From the NCBI GenBank assembly GCA_030642125.1, contig DAOWOJ010000004.1, positions 1 through 11,464 of the forward strand: 11,464 nucleotides of DNA, in the 5' to 3' direction. Below are positions 1-5,269 of the stretch, piece by piece; position 1 is the stretch's first letter; each line of letters opens with the position of its first letter. This stretch comes from Candidatus Aenigmatarchaeota archaeon. GTDB lineage: Archaea > Aenigmatarchaeota > Aenigmatarchaeia > DAOWOJ01. Under the pieces are notes generated by a model. The model did not search any database, had not been told where the DNA came from, and saw nothing but the letters and a program-made list of their open reading frames with translations. The position numbers and the translations under genes are program-made.

Positions 1-2
1 CT

Positions 3-818
3 AAACCACTGGAATTCAAAACAAGAGAAGTGCATAATAGATTGACTGTATCTAACATATCTTCAAAAAATATTGTTACATGTAGGAAAACTACGTTAAT
101 AAAGGATGCCATGAATATTATTTTTAAATCAGGTTTTAGAAGATTGCCTGTTGTTGATTCAGAAAATATTGTCATAGGGATTTTAACAACAATTGATATT
201 ATAGATTTTTTCGGTGGAGGGTTGAAGAATAAATTGTTGAATTCAGAACCAATGGAAAAAGCAATGAATTTTTCAATAAATGATATATATGAAAGACCGT
301 TTTGTTTGAGTGACAATATAAAAATTTCTGATGCTTGGTCAGAATTAAAAAAAGCAAAGTTAGGAGCTGTTCCATTAATAGATAAAGAGAGAAAATTAAC
401 AGGATTTTTAAGTGAATGGGATTTTATAAAGAATTTTGATATAGATAAATTCACAGAAAGTGTTGATACTATAATGACTAAAGCTCCAGTTTCAGTTGGA
501 CCAGAATTTGAAATAAATGATGTTTCAAAAATGATGGTAAGAGGATGTTTTAGAAGACTTCCTGTTATAAAAGAAAATATTTTGTTGGGTGTAGTTACAC
601 CAACAGATATATTAAATTATTTTAATAAAAACGCAATATTTGGCACCAAAATAAAGGATATTATGACTAGAAAAGTTATTGTTGTTGATAAAAAAATGAG
701 CATCGGAAATTTGATAAATTTGATTAACGAAAAAAATATTGGTGGAGTTTTTGTTGTAGAAAGCGGTAATTTAATAGGTATTGTAACAAAAAGAGATATA
801 TTCAATATATTATATTGA
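3..818 (+). CDS. Four-CBS-domain protein (two Bateman modules), 5' end outside the window
   Basis: This is a soluble protein built only of CBS domains, which usually sense adenine nucleotides or S-adenosylmethionine. Numbered from the GTG at position 30, the repeats lie near residues 6-61, 82-136, 144-199 and 206-262. Each ends in the ligand-contact pattern T/S-x-x-D (TTID 53-56, SEWD 128-131, TPTD 190-193, TKRD 253-256). FRRLPV occurs in CBS1 and CBS3, as expected from duplication of a CBS pair. The frame stays open to the left edge, and the codons before the GTG read KPLEFKTRE, which looks like coding sequence. I therefore treat the gene as 5'-truncated by the window rather than starting at the GTG. 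It ends in TGA at 816-818. The ligand and partner cannot be told from sequence. The following gene has its own TATA-like element 15 bases downstream, so co-transcription is not required. Confidence 0.9.
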   Translation, partial: KPLEFKTREVHNRLTVSNISSKNIVTCRKTTLIKDAMNIIFKSGFRRLPVVDSENIVIGILTTIDIIDFFGGGLKNKLLNSEPMEKAMNFSINDIYERPFCLSDNIKISDAWSELKKAKLGAVPLIDKERKLTGFLSEWDFIKNFDIDKFTESVDTIMTKAPVSVGPEFEINDVSKMMVRGCFRRLPVIKENILLGVVTPTDILNYFNKNAIFGTKIKDIMTRKVIVVDKKMSIGNLINLINEKNIGGVFVVESGNLIGIVTKRDIFNILY

Positions 819-831
819 TATTTATTATAAT

Positions 832-840
832 CTTTATATT
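832..840 (+). promoter_or_regulatory. Candidate TATA element for the lipoprotein gene
   Basis: CTTTATATT sits about 40 bases before the ATG at 877, within the 58-base gap after the CBS gene. A start site some 25 bases downstream would give a leader of roughly 15 bases. DNA here is very AT-rich, so a TATA match alone is weak evidence. Confidence 0.35.
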
Positions 841-876
841 GCGTGATTATAATTTATTTATTAAAGATGTGTTTAT

Positions 877-1470
877 ATGAAATTTAAACTATTTCCAATC
901 TTTTTGTTAATTTTGTGTATCTTTACATGCGGTTGTATAAATGGAGAACAACCACAACAAACATCAAATGAGTTAGAAGATGTTTCTATTTATGAAGATA
1001 GTGAAGATATAATACTTACAAAAAATATGATAAATATCGAAACTGATATAAAAAGATTAATTTCTGATATAGAAATATATACTAATTTGGTAAATGATTT
1101 AATTGAAAATGTTGATAGCAATACTAGAAAATCTTTAATTATATTGCAAAAAGATTTCAAAAGTCTCATGGTAGATAATGTAATTATGATTGAAAATGAT
1201 TTTTCTGATTTAAATAAGCATCTTTCGACAATAGATGTATCAGAAGAATGCCGTGTTGCAATGGAATCAACATTAAATAAATTTTCAGATGATATAAAAA
1301 CTACAAAATATCATCTCGATATAAATGTAACAGAGTTGCCATTGAAATTTCAAATATTCAATAGAGATATAAATATGATGCTTGATGATGTTAACATGCT
1401 AAAACGTGAATTGAATCTTGACAATTATGCGCATTTTGAAATAATAGAAAGCCTTGGAGATTATTGGTAA
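877..1470 (+). CDS. Predicted lipoprotein, helical, paralogous to the next gene
   Basis: I do not recognise a named family. The N-terminus is a signal sequence: K2/K4, a hydrophobic stretch at about residues 5-17, then T-C-G-C with the likely lipid-anchored cysteine at 20. The mature 178-residue protein is acidic and Asn/Asp/Ile-rich and looks entirely alpha-helical, so it is probably a membrane-tethered coiled-coil protein facing outwards. It aligns over most of its length with the 214-residue product of the next gene. Shared blocks are the EDIIL-KN-I-IET-IKRL region, LQKDF, DVSEECR-AM--TLN, TELP-K-QIF-RDI and DVNMLKREL, and both end in DYW. The only mature-part cysteine lies in SEEC in both. 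Function is unknown. The tandem arrangement points to local duplication. Confidence 0.8.
   Translation: MKFKLFPIFLLILCIFTCGCINGEQPQQTSNELEDVSIYEDSEDIILTKNMINIETDIKRLISDIEIYTNLVNDLIENVDSNTRKSLIILQKDFKSLMVDNVIMIENDFSDLNKHLSTIDVSEECRVAMESTLNKFSDDIKTTKYHLDINVTELPLKFQIFNRDINMMLDDVNMLKRELNLDNYAHFEIIESLGDYW
1385..1412 (+). repeat. 28-nt exact direct repeat, copy 1
   Basis: This stretch encodes the DVNMLKREL block of the lipoprotein and is identical to 2178-2205 in the paralog, 793 bases downstream. A second identical 25-nt pair lies at 1230-1254 and 1936-1960 over DVSEECR. Both are coding remnants of a tandem gene duplication, not mobile repeats. Confidence 0.9.
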
Positions 1471-1583
1471 TAAAACACATTTTAAAAAAATATAGTTTTT
1501 AAAGAATTTCTCAAAAGTTTGTAAATAAAGAAGAATATTAATTGTATACTAAATATATTTGTTTTATATGCAATATATTGTAA

Positions 1584-1592
1584 CTATATATA
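1584..1592 (+). promoter_or_regulatory. Candidate TATA element for the second paralog
   Basis: CTATATATA lies about 25 bases before the ATG at 1613, which would give a leaderless or nearly leaderless transcript. A purine-rich GAAGGG at 1601-1606 could instead act as a ribosome binding site if transcription starts further upstream. The 142-base gap before this gene holds no other recognisable element. Confidence 0.35.
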
Positions 1593-1612
1593 TCAATTAA
1601 GAAGGGCATAAG

Positions 1613-2257
1613 ATGGAATTTAAGTCATTTATTATTGTTTTATCAGTTACATTTGTTATTATTTCTAGTTATATGTTAGAAGCAGAAGCATTTGATGATG
1701 AATTTGAAAGCATTTTTAATGATGAAGATATTATTTTAATGAAAAATATCGTTGATATAGAAACAAATATAAAAAGATTAAGTTCTGATACTCAACAATA
1801 TTATAATTTAGTTGAAGGTTCAATATCAGACAATGCATATTTGCAATTATTACAAAAAGATTTTGATAAAATTATATTAGAAGATATATCAGTTATTAAT
1901 AAAAATTTTGTTGACCTAAAAAGACATCTTTCAAAAATAGATGTATCAGAAGAATGCCGTATTGCTATGAATGGTACATTGAATCAATTGCATAAAGATA
2001 TAGGGTTAACAAAGTTGCATTATAAAGAAGTTCAATCACAATCACAGCCACCAAAAGAGAAAGAATCCAAAATACTTTCTTTAATATTTCCTTCAAAAGA
2101 TGAACAAGTAAAAGTAAGAATTACGGAATTACCGATGAAATACCAGATATTTCAAAGGGATATTACTATGCTAATTAATGATGTTAACATGCTAAAACGT
2201 GAATTATCTTTAGATGGATATATGCAATTTGAAATAGAAGAATTTGATTATTGGTAA
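1613..2257 (+). CDS. Predicted secreted helical protein, paralog of the preceding lipoprotein
   Basis: This is a 214-residue protein of unknown function. It has a hydrophobic N-terminal segment (about residues 5-20) and a plausible signal-peptidase site after AEA (residues 24-26), but no lipobox cysteine. It is therefore probably released, or held by an uncleaved anchor, rather than lipid-anchored like its paralog. The paralogs share the core blocks IET-IKRL, LQKDF, IDVSEECR-AM-GTL, ITELPMKYQIFQRDI and DVNMLKREL, plus the DYW end. This copy has an insertion of about 27 residues before VRITELP, rich in Gln, Pro, Lys and Ser, which looks like a flexible linker. Exact DNA repeats survive between the copies (25 nt at 1230/1936 and 28 nt at 1385/2178), so either the duplication is fairly recent or these blocks are under strong constraint. 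Confidence 0.78.
   Translation: MEFKSFIIVLSVTFVIISSYMLEAEAFDDEFESIFNDEDIILMKNIVDIETNIKRLSSDTQQYYNLVEGSISDNAYLQLLQKDFDKIILEDISVINKNFVDLKRHLSKIDVSEECRIAMNGTLNQLHKDIGLTKLHYKEVQSQSQPPKEKESKILSLIFPSKDEQVKVRITELPMKYQIFQRDITMLINDVNMLKRELSLDGYMQFEIEEFDYW
2178..2205 (+). repeat. 28-nt exact direct repeat, copy 2
   Basis: This is the second copy of the 28-nt identical stretch at 1385-1412, encoding the DVNMLKREL block of the secreted paralog. The pair could serve for recombination that collapses the tandem genes into one. Confidence 0.9.
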
Positions 2258-2280
2258 TCATATTTCTACATTAAATAAAT

Positions 2281-2521
2281 ATTGAAATCAATCAATTATG
2301 TTTATGGGTTATTTTATCAATATTGGCAGCAATCCTGTGGGCCAGTGCAAATCTAATCGAGAAGCATGTTCTTGATAAATATATTCAACAACCACTTATT
2401 TGCATAATAATCTAGCATTTTTTATCCAAAAATATTGAAAGAAGAAATTAAAAATTCTATAATTTTATTAAAATTTATTGCTGTAATACTTATAATACTT
2501 GGAACGATTTTAATAATATAA
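2281..2521 (+). pseudogene. Remnant of an EamA/DMT-family transporter, internally deleted and frameshifted
   Basis: This gene-free stretch still encodes two pieces that look like the ends of an EamA-type (drug/metabolite transporter) permease. In one frame, 2302-2415 reads LWVILSILAAILWASANLIE followed by KHVLDKYIQQP, the usual first helix and loop, and stops at TAG 2413. It has no ATG, GTG or TTG ahead of it; the nearby ATG at 2298 is out of frame. In the next frame, 2417-2521 reads FYPKILKEE, then FIAVILIILGTILII and a stop, which matches the last helix and C-terminus of such proteins. The middle is missing: roughly 200 residues for the usual ten-helix form, fewer for a single-EamA form. 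I read this as a deletion plus loss of start. Family assignment rests on pattern recognition of short pieces. Confidence 0.65.
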
Positions 2522-2559
2522 TATTCTCATACAATTAACTATTTTTATGTATTAGGTAA

Positions 2560-2585
2560 ATTAAAATATTTATTTAATAAAATAA
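2560..2585 (-). terminator. T-rich tract downstream of tRNA-Gln
   Basis: Read on the minus strand, the bases directly after the tRNA 3' end are TTATTTTATTAAATAAAT, then more T-rich sequence. This fits an archaeal oligo-T type terminator, although no single run exceeds four to five T. Confidence 0.3.
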
Positions 2586-2605
2586 TAGCCCTGGGCAGAT
2601 TTGAA

Positions 2606-2619
2606 ATCGGCGAAATTCT
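2606..2619 (-). other. tRNA intron 3 (T loop, position 53/54), 14 nt
   Basis: The intron reads AGAATTTCGCCGAT. The central helix is CGGC/GCCG (four Watson-Crick pairs), with bulges AG^A and AT^T. The outer helix is TGA/TCA, and GAA-T-TTC can form a short inner stem. Removal joins the perfect GGCAG/CTGCC T stem to the standard TTCAAAT loop. Confidence 0.88.
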
Positions 2620-2634
2620 CTGCCGTCACCGGGT

Positions 2635-2646
2635 ATTCCCTATTAT
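2635..2646 (-). other. tRNA intron 2 (canonical position 37/38), 12 nt
   Basis: The intron reads ATAATAGGGAAT. The anticodon stem is the outer helix. TTCT pairs with GGGA (two G-T pairs) as the central helix, with bulges GG^A and AT^A. The inner part is only a TAATA loop, so this is a relaxed bulge-helix-loop. Removal gives the seven-base loop TTCTGGA. Confidence 0.88.
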
Positions 2647-2659
2647 CCAGAACCCGATA

Positions 2660-2675
2660 TTCAAGTATTTTATAT
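2660..2675 (-). other. tRNA intron 1 (position 24/25), 16 nt
   Basis: The intron reads ATATAAAATACTTGAA. D-loop exon bases CAAG pair with intron CTTG to make the central 4-bp helix. The bulges are CA^A and AA^T. The outer helix is TGGT/ATCG (with G-T pairs) and the inner helix TAT/ATA, giving a full helix-bulge-helix-bulge-helix. Cutting after the second base of each bulge restores GCAT-A-TCGGG, the expected D-stem end and first anticodon-stem bases. Confidence 0.85.
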
Positions 2676-2703
2676 TGCTTGACCACTACACTACAGGGCT
2701 AAA

Positions 2704-2937
2704 TTATTCTTTGAATGAATTTACCATTTTCATTCCAATTTTTGTTATCATAAAGCAATTATCACCAACAAAATCTATTTTTTGAATATAATTTTTATGC
2801 AACAAATTTTTTACTCTATCATCGAGTACGCTTTTAGACGTATTGCATTCCTTGACAATATTTGGCAATTCGTTTTCTTTTATCAATAATTTAATTGCCA
2901 TTTTTTTTAAAACTATTTTTTCAATTTCATTTATCAT
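2704..2937 (-). CDS. Small winged-helix-type protein
   Basis: This is a 77-residue protein with helix-helix-helix-hairpin spacing like a stand-alone winged-helix DNA-binding domain. Helices lie near residues 3-20 and 24-31, with a possible recognition helix SKSVLDDRVKNLLHKNYIQ at 34-52. The strand pair IQKIDF and CFMITKIG forms the wing, and a short C-terminal helix follows. It has no sensor or membrane part, so it may act as a small transcriptional regulator. The ATG at 2937 is preceded by GTGATAAA, whose GTGAT matches the archaeal Shine-Dalgarno. The gene starts 12 bases after the DJ-1-family gene ends and stops 3 bases before tRNA-Gln, so the three probably share a transcript. The assignment comes from predicted secondary structure; I did not recognise a named family. 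Confidence 0.65.
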   Translation of the reverse strand: MINEIEKIVLKKMAIKLLIKENELPNIVKECNTSKSVLDDRVKNLLHKNYIQKIDFVGDNCFMITKIGMKMVNSFKE

Positions 2938-2949
2938 TTTATCACATTT

Positions 2950-3483
2950 TTAAAGAACTAAATCTTTTTTTACTTTTTCAGAAATTTTTTCTCCTTTTAT
3001 TTTTTCGAGTATTTTAAGAGCAAACAATATTGCTGTGCCAGGACTTTGAGTAGTTATTATATTTTTATCTACAACAACTTTTCCTTTACTTGGTCTTGGT
3101 ATATGTTTTTCCATTCCAGGGTATATTGTAGCTTTCTTGTTATATATTATATCAGCTTTTTCCAAAACATAAGGACCGCCGCATATAGCTCCAATTAATT
3201 TATTCTCTGAATTAAATTTTTTTAATATTTTTAAAATTTCATTGCTTTTAGATAAATTTATATATCCTGGATTTCCTCCATGTAATATTATTGCATCATA
3301 TGAATCATAATCCAATTTATCTAACCTTTTATCAGCTACTATTTTAATTCCATGTGCTCCTGTTACAACATAACTATTAAATCTTGCTAAAGTTACGTCA
3401 ATTCCACCTCTTCTAAGAATATCAACAATAGTTACTGTTTCAATTTCTTCAAATCCTTCTGCTAATGGCATTAAAATTTTCAT
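2950..3483 (-). CDS. DJ-1/PfpI (ThiJ/YajL) family protein
   Basis: This is a 177-residue single-domain protein of the DJ-1/PfpI superfamily, which includes PfpI-type hydrolases and the DJ-1/YajL stress proteins. Proposed roles are glyoxalase or deglycase activity and redox protection; the exact activity is debated. Visible markers are the N-terminal LAEGFEEIETVTIVDILRR block with the conserved glutamate at E15, TGAHGI at 41-46, LHGGNPG at 67-73, and the nucleophile elbow AICGGP with Cys101. A threonine-serine-proline-rich C-terminal block, ITTQSPGTAILFAL, matches the DJ-1 subfamily pattern. The length is normal for the family. The start at 3483 lies about 24 bases downstream of a good TATA-like element, which suggests a leaderless transcript. 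It is probably a cytoplasmic stress or detoxification enzyme and the first gene of the cluster with the winged-helix protein and tRNA-Gln. Confidence 0.9.
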   Translation of the reverse strand: MKILMPLAEGFEEIETVTIVDILRRGGIDVTLARFNSYVVTGAHGIKIVADKRLDKLDYDSYDAIILHGGNPGYINLSKSNEILKILKKFNSENKLIGAICGGPYVLEKADIIYNKKATIYPGMEKHIPRPSKGKVVVDKNIITTQSPGTAILFALKILEKIKGEKISEKVKKDLVL

Positions 3484-3501
3484 TTATTCATCTACTTTTT
3501 T

Positions 3502-3511
3502 TAATATAAAT
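3502..3511 (-). promoter_or_regulatory. Candidate BRE/TATA for the DJ-1 gene
   Basis: Read on the minus strand, CAAAAA is followed by TTTATATTAA, centred about 24 bases before the ATG at 3483. That spacing fits an archaeal promoter making a leaderless mRNA. AT-rich context limits certainty. Confidence 0.45.
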
Positions 3512-3537
3512 TTTTGTATAGTTTATGTTAATATTAA

Positions 3538-3546
3538 TTATATATA
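3538..3546 (+). promoter_or_regulatory. Candidate TATA element for the conserved hypothetical gene
   Basis: TTATATATA lies about 20 bases before the ATG at 3561 in the 77-base divergent gap shared with the DJ-1 promoter. It overlaps what would be coding if the in-frame ATG at 3525 were used, which argues for 3561 as the start. Confidence 0.3.
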
Positions 3547-3560
3547 ATATTATATTTAAT

Positions 3561-3980
3561 ATGTCAATAATTTCATTTAATTTTGATTCTTTTAACGCAA
3601 AAAAAAGGAAATTGATAAAAGGAGATATAAAAGTAAGTTTTTCTCCACATATAAAAAATGTAAAATATATCAAAAATCAAGATAATGATGCTTTGTTAAT
3701 GAATTTTGAATTCGTTGTTGTGTACGAACCAAAGATAGCAGATATAATTGTACGTGGGAATTTATGTTATCAACTAAAAGATAGGAAGTTAAAAAAACAA
3801 ATTTTGAAAAATTGGGAAAAAGATAAAAAATTACCATATTCTATTGTTGAAGAAGTAATGCGAATTATATTTGTAAAATGTTTAACAAAGATAATTTATT
3901 TAACTGACGAATTACAACTTCCGCCTCCAATTCCAATGCCTAAAATGGAACATAAATCTGATATGAGTTATATAGGATAA
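3561..3980 (+). CDS. Conserved archaeal hypothetical protein, possibly SecB-like
   Basis: This is a 139-residue protein with no signal peptide or membrane segment. It starts MSIISFNFDSFNAKKRK and continues with alternating strands (DIKVSFSPHIKNVKYI, LLMNFEFVVVYEPKIADIIV, GNLCYQL). Next comes a charged segment with KNWEKDKKLP, then a long helix IVEEVMRIIFVKCLTKIIYL, and it ends in LQLPPPIPMPK. Strands with the outline F-F-x-Y-x-P-x-I-A-x-I, a long helix and a proline-rich tail follow the order seen in SecB-fold chaperones (inference from layout only). I have an impression of similar archaeal proteins ending in LPPPIPLP. An in-frame ATG at 3525 would add a hydrophobic 12-residue stretch, but it overlaps the promoter region and the added sequence is encoded by promoter-like AT DNA. 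I therefore prefer 3561. Confidence 0.72.
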   Translation: MSIISFNFDSFNAKKRKLIKGDIKVSFSPHIKNVKYIKNQDNDALLMNFEFVVVYEPKIADIIVRGNLCYQLKDRKLKKQILKNWEKDKKLPYSIVEEVMRIIFVKCLTKIIYLTDELQLPPPIPMPKMEHKSDMSYIG

Positions 3981-4020
3981 TTGAAATTCGCAATTAAAAT
4001 AAACATTTCATTTAATAACA

Positions 4021-4027
4021 TTTTTTT
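4021..4027 (+). terminator. T7 run downstream of the conserved hypothetical gene
   Basis: A run of seven T starts 41 bases after the stop codon and ends just before the stop of the convergent gene. Oligo-T runs of this length act as intrinsic terminators in archaea; no hairpin is needed or evident. Confidence 0.5.
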
Positions 4028-4028
4028 C

Positions 4029-5186
4029 TTATTTGTGCTTTGTTGAAATTGTCTTTTGCATTTCTGATCGTAGTTTCTTTTCTGAAACAATTGTTGCTCC
4101 TATACCAAACACAATTATAGCAATATTAATAGAGAATCCTATATGCGGTATCATTTTTAAAAGTCTTAGAATTATAAGTCCTAAAGCAAATGCTGTTATC
4201 ATGATAATCTTTTTATCTATTGTTCTGAAATGATTGATAATCCAGCTTCCGATAAATAATCCAACAGGAATTTGAGCAAGATAAATGGCCATCAACCATA
4301 GAGCTAATATAATTAATCCAATTGGAATACCGACAATTGTGATAAATGCTATTATTGAGATAATAGGAATTATAAATAGGGTTAGAATTCCCCATCCAAT
4401 GCTTTCTGCAGGATTCATGCGTATAGATTTTGCAATAGATGTAAGACGTTTCGGAGCAATTAAAATAATGATCATTCCTGTTATAAATGCCATTAAAAAG
4501 GATATAATTTTATTTTTAATAACTTTATTCTGTTTTTTATTTGCATCAATCGCTTTGTATGTAGTTAATCCAGTAATTTTTGCTCCTTCTTGAATATTGG
4601 CCTCTTCTTCGCTTGTGTATGTTAAATTACCTTCTATGTTTGCTGTAGATGATATTATTAAATTATCGCTCTTGATATCAATATTTCCTTTTACTTTACC
4701 GTTAATGGTTATTTCATTTCCAGCTCCGTTAATATAACCTTCGATAAGTCCATCAATATTAATATTTTCGGCACCAAAAAGAAGGTCGCCAGATATTTTT
4801 GATGTGTCGTTTATATTCAAATAGTTGCAAGCGACTATTGTATCTCCATTAATGTCACCGATAATATTAATGGTTTTTCCTGTTATTCGTATAGCATGAC
4901 CAATATCACCATTGATGTTTATTATTTCACCTGCAGCCATAATGCTGCCCGTAATTTGTCCATTAATAATGATAATTCTACCTAAAGCGAATATATCTCC
5001 ATTAATATCACCATCAATAACAATGGTATCAGCTAAAACATATAGATCATCATTAATTATTTCTTCATTAGTTATTGTGAAATTTGTTTCATTACGAACA
5101 TCAAATGCTAAACATGGCGTTGCAGTAAAAATAATTAAAAATGTCAGAATTATGATAACAGTTAATCCTTTGAAAGTATTTGCCAT
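4029..5186 (-). CDS. Bactofilin-like beta-helix membrane protein (polymer-forming domain plus membrane domain)
   Basis: This is a 385-residue exported membrane protein. Residues 1-27 are a signal peptide (MANTFKGLTVIIILTFLIIF, cleavage near CLA-FD). Residues of about 40-205 repeat a motif of roughly 17-18 residues of the type I-x-I-x-G-x-I-x-G-D-I, for example VIDGDINGDIFALG and ININGDIGHAI. This is a right-handed beta-helix of the bactofilin/polymer-forming kind. From about 220 there are four or more transmembrane helices with conserved-looking AESIGWGILTLFIIPIIS and GIPIGLI, then a lysine-rich tail. The extracytoplasmic helix plus C-terminal membrane module is a known domain pairing in prokaryotes; the function is probably envelope organisation (inference). 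An in-frame TTG at 5213 would add nine residues, but the ATG at 5186 has AAGGT about 8 bases upstream and opens directly into the signal peptide, so it is preferred. Confidence 0.85.
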   Translation of the reverse strand: MANTFKGLTVIIILTFLIIFTATPCLAFDVRNETNFTITNEEIINDDLYVLADTIVIDGDINGDIFALGRIIIINGQITGSIMAAGEIININGDIGHAIRITGKTINIIGDINGDTIVACNYLNINDTSKISGDLLFGAENINIDGLIEGYINGAGNEITINGKVKGNIDIKSDNLIISSTANIEGNLTYTSEEEANIQEGAKITGLTTYKAIDANKKQNKVIKNKIISFLMAFITGMIIILIAPKRLTSIAKSIRMNPAESIGWGILTLFIIPIISIIAFITIVGIPIGLIILALWLMAIYLAQIPVGLFIGSWIINHFRTIDKKIIMITAFALGLIILRLLKMIPHIGFSINIAIIVFGIGATIVSEKKLRSEMQKTISTKHK

Positions 5187-5218
5187 TTTTTTTACCTTGT
5201 TAATATTTAACAATTATC

Positions 5219-5227
5219 ACTTATATT
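5219..5227 (-). promoter_or_regulatory. Candidate TATA element for the bactofilin-like gene
   Basis: On the minus strand, CAATATAAG is centred about 37 bases before the ATG at 5186. A start site near 5197 would leave a short leader containing the AAGGT ribosome binding site. The match to consensus is modest. Confidence 0.3.
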
Positions 5228-5269
5228 GCATCAGTTTTATTTTCTTAAAAGATATCAATATTAAATAAA

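Larger units (their letters stand above)
2586..2700 (-). tRNA. tRNA-Gln(CUG) with three introns
   Basis: This 115-base gene folds into a complete tRNA once 42 bases are removed. The acceptor stem is AGCCCTG/CAGGGCT (7 of 7 pairs), with discriminator A and no encoded CCA. The D stem has GTGT, with AGTGGTCAA as loop. The anticodon stem is TCGGG/CCCGG, with loop TTCTGGA and anticodon CTG. The T stem is GGCAG/CTGCC (5 of 5), with loop TTCAAAT. Identity as glutamine follows from CTG; the AGCCC start and GTGTAGTGG arm also resemble archaeal tRNA-Gln. Exons on the minus strand are 2700-2676, 2659-2647, 2634-2620 and 2605-2586, totalling 73 nt. The introns interrupt the D-arm edge, the anticodon loop and the T loop. 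The gene begins 3 bases after the stop codon of the winged-helix gene, so it is either co-transcribed or driven from inside that gene. Confidence 0.93.

Noticed and set aside
30..32. GTG as the start of the CBS-domain gene
   Set aside because: The frame is open to the left edge and the upstream codons read like coding sequence, so the true start is probably outside the window.
1471..1612. Possible small gene or structured RNA between the two paralogs
   Set aside because: It is only AT-rich sequence with chance near-palindromes; no ORF with a start signal and no stable stem was found.
2586..2700. A permuted or split tRNA, or a degenerate tRNA pseudogene
   Set aside because: Exon order is normal, both acceptor halves are present, all main stems pair after intron removal, and the introns match splice-site geometry.
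3525..3560. Upstream in-frame ATG extending the conserved hypothetical protein by 12 residues
   Set aside because: The added stretch is encoded by the AT-rich promoter-like region and gives an odd hydrophobic extension; the ATG at 3561 fits the promoter spacing better.
3488..3673. Minus-strand open frame of 61 codons upstream of the DJ-1 gene
   Set aside because: It overlaps both the divergent promoter region and the conserved hypothetical gene and has low-complexity Ile/Asn/Lys composition.
5187..5213. TTG start adding nine residues to the bactofilin-like protein
   Set aside because: The ATG at 5186 has an AAGGT ribosome binding site and begins directly with a normal signal peptide.
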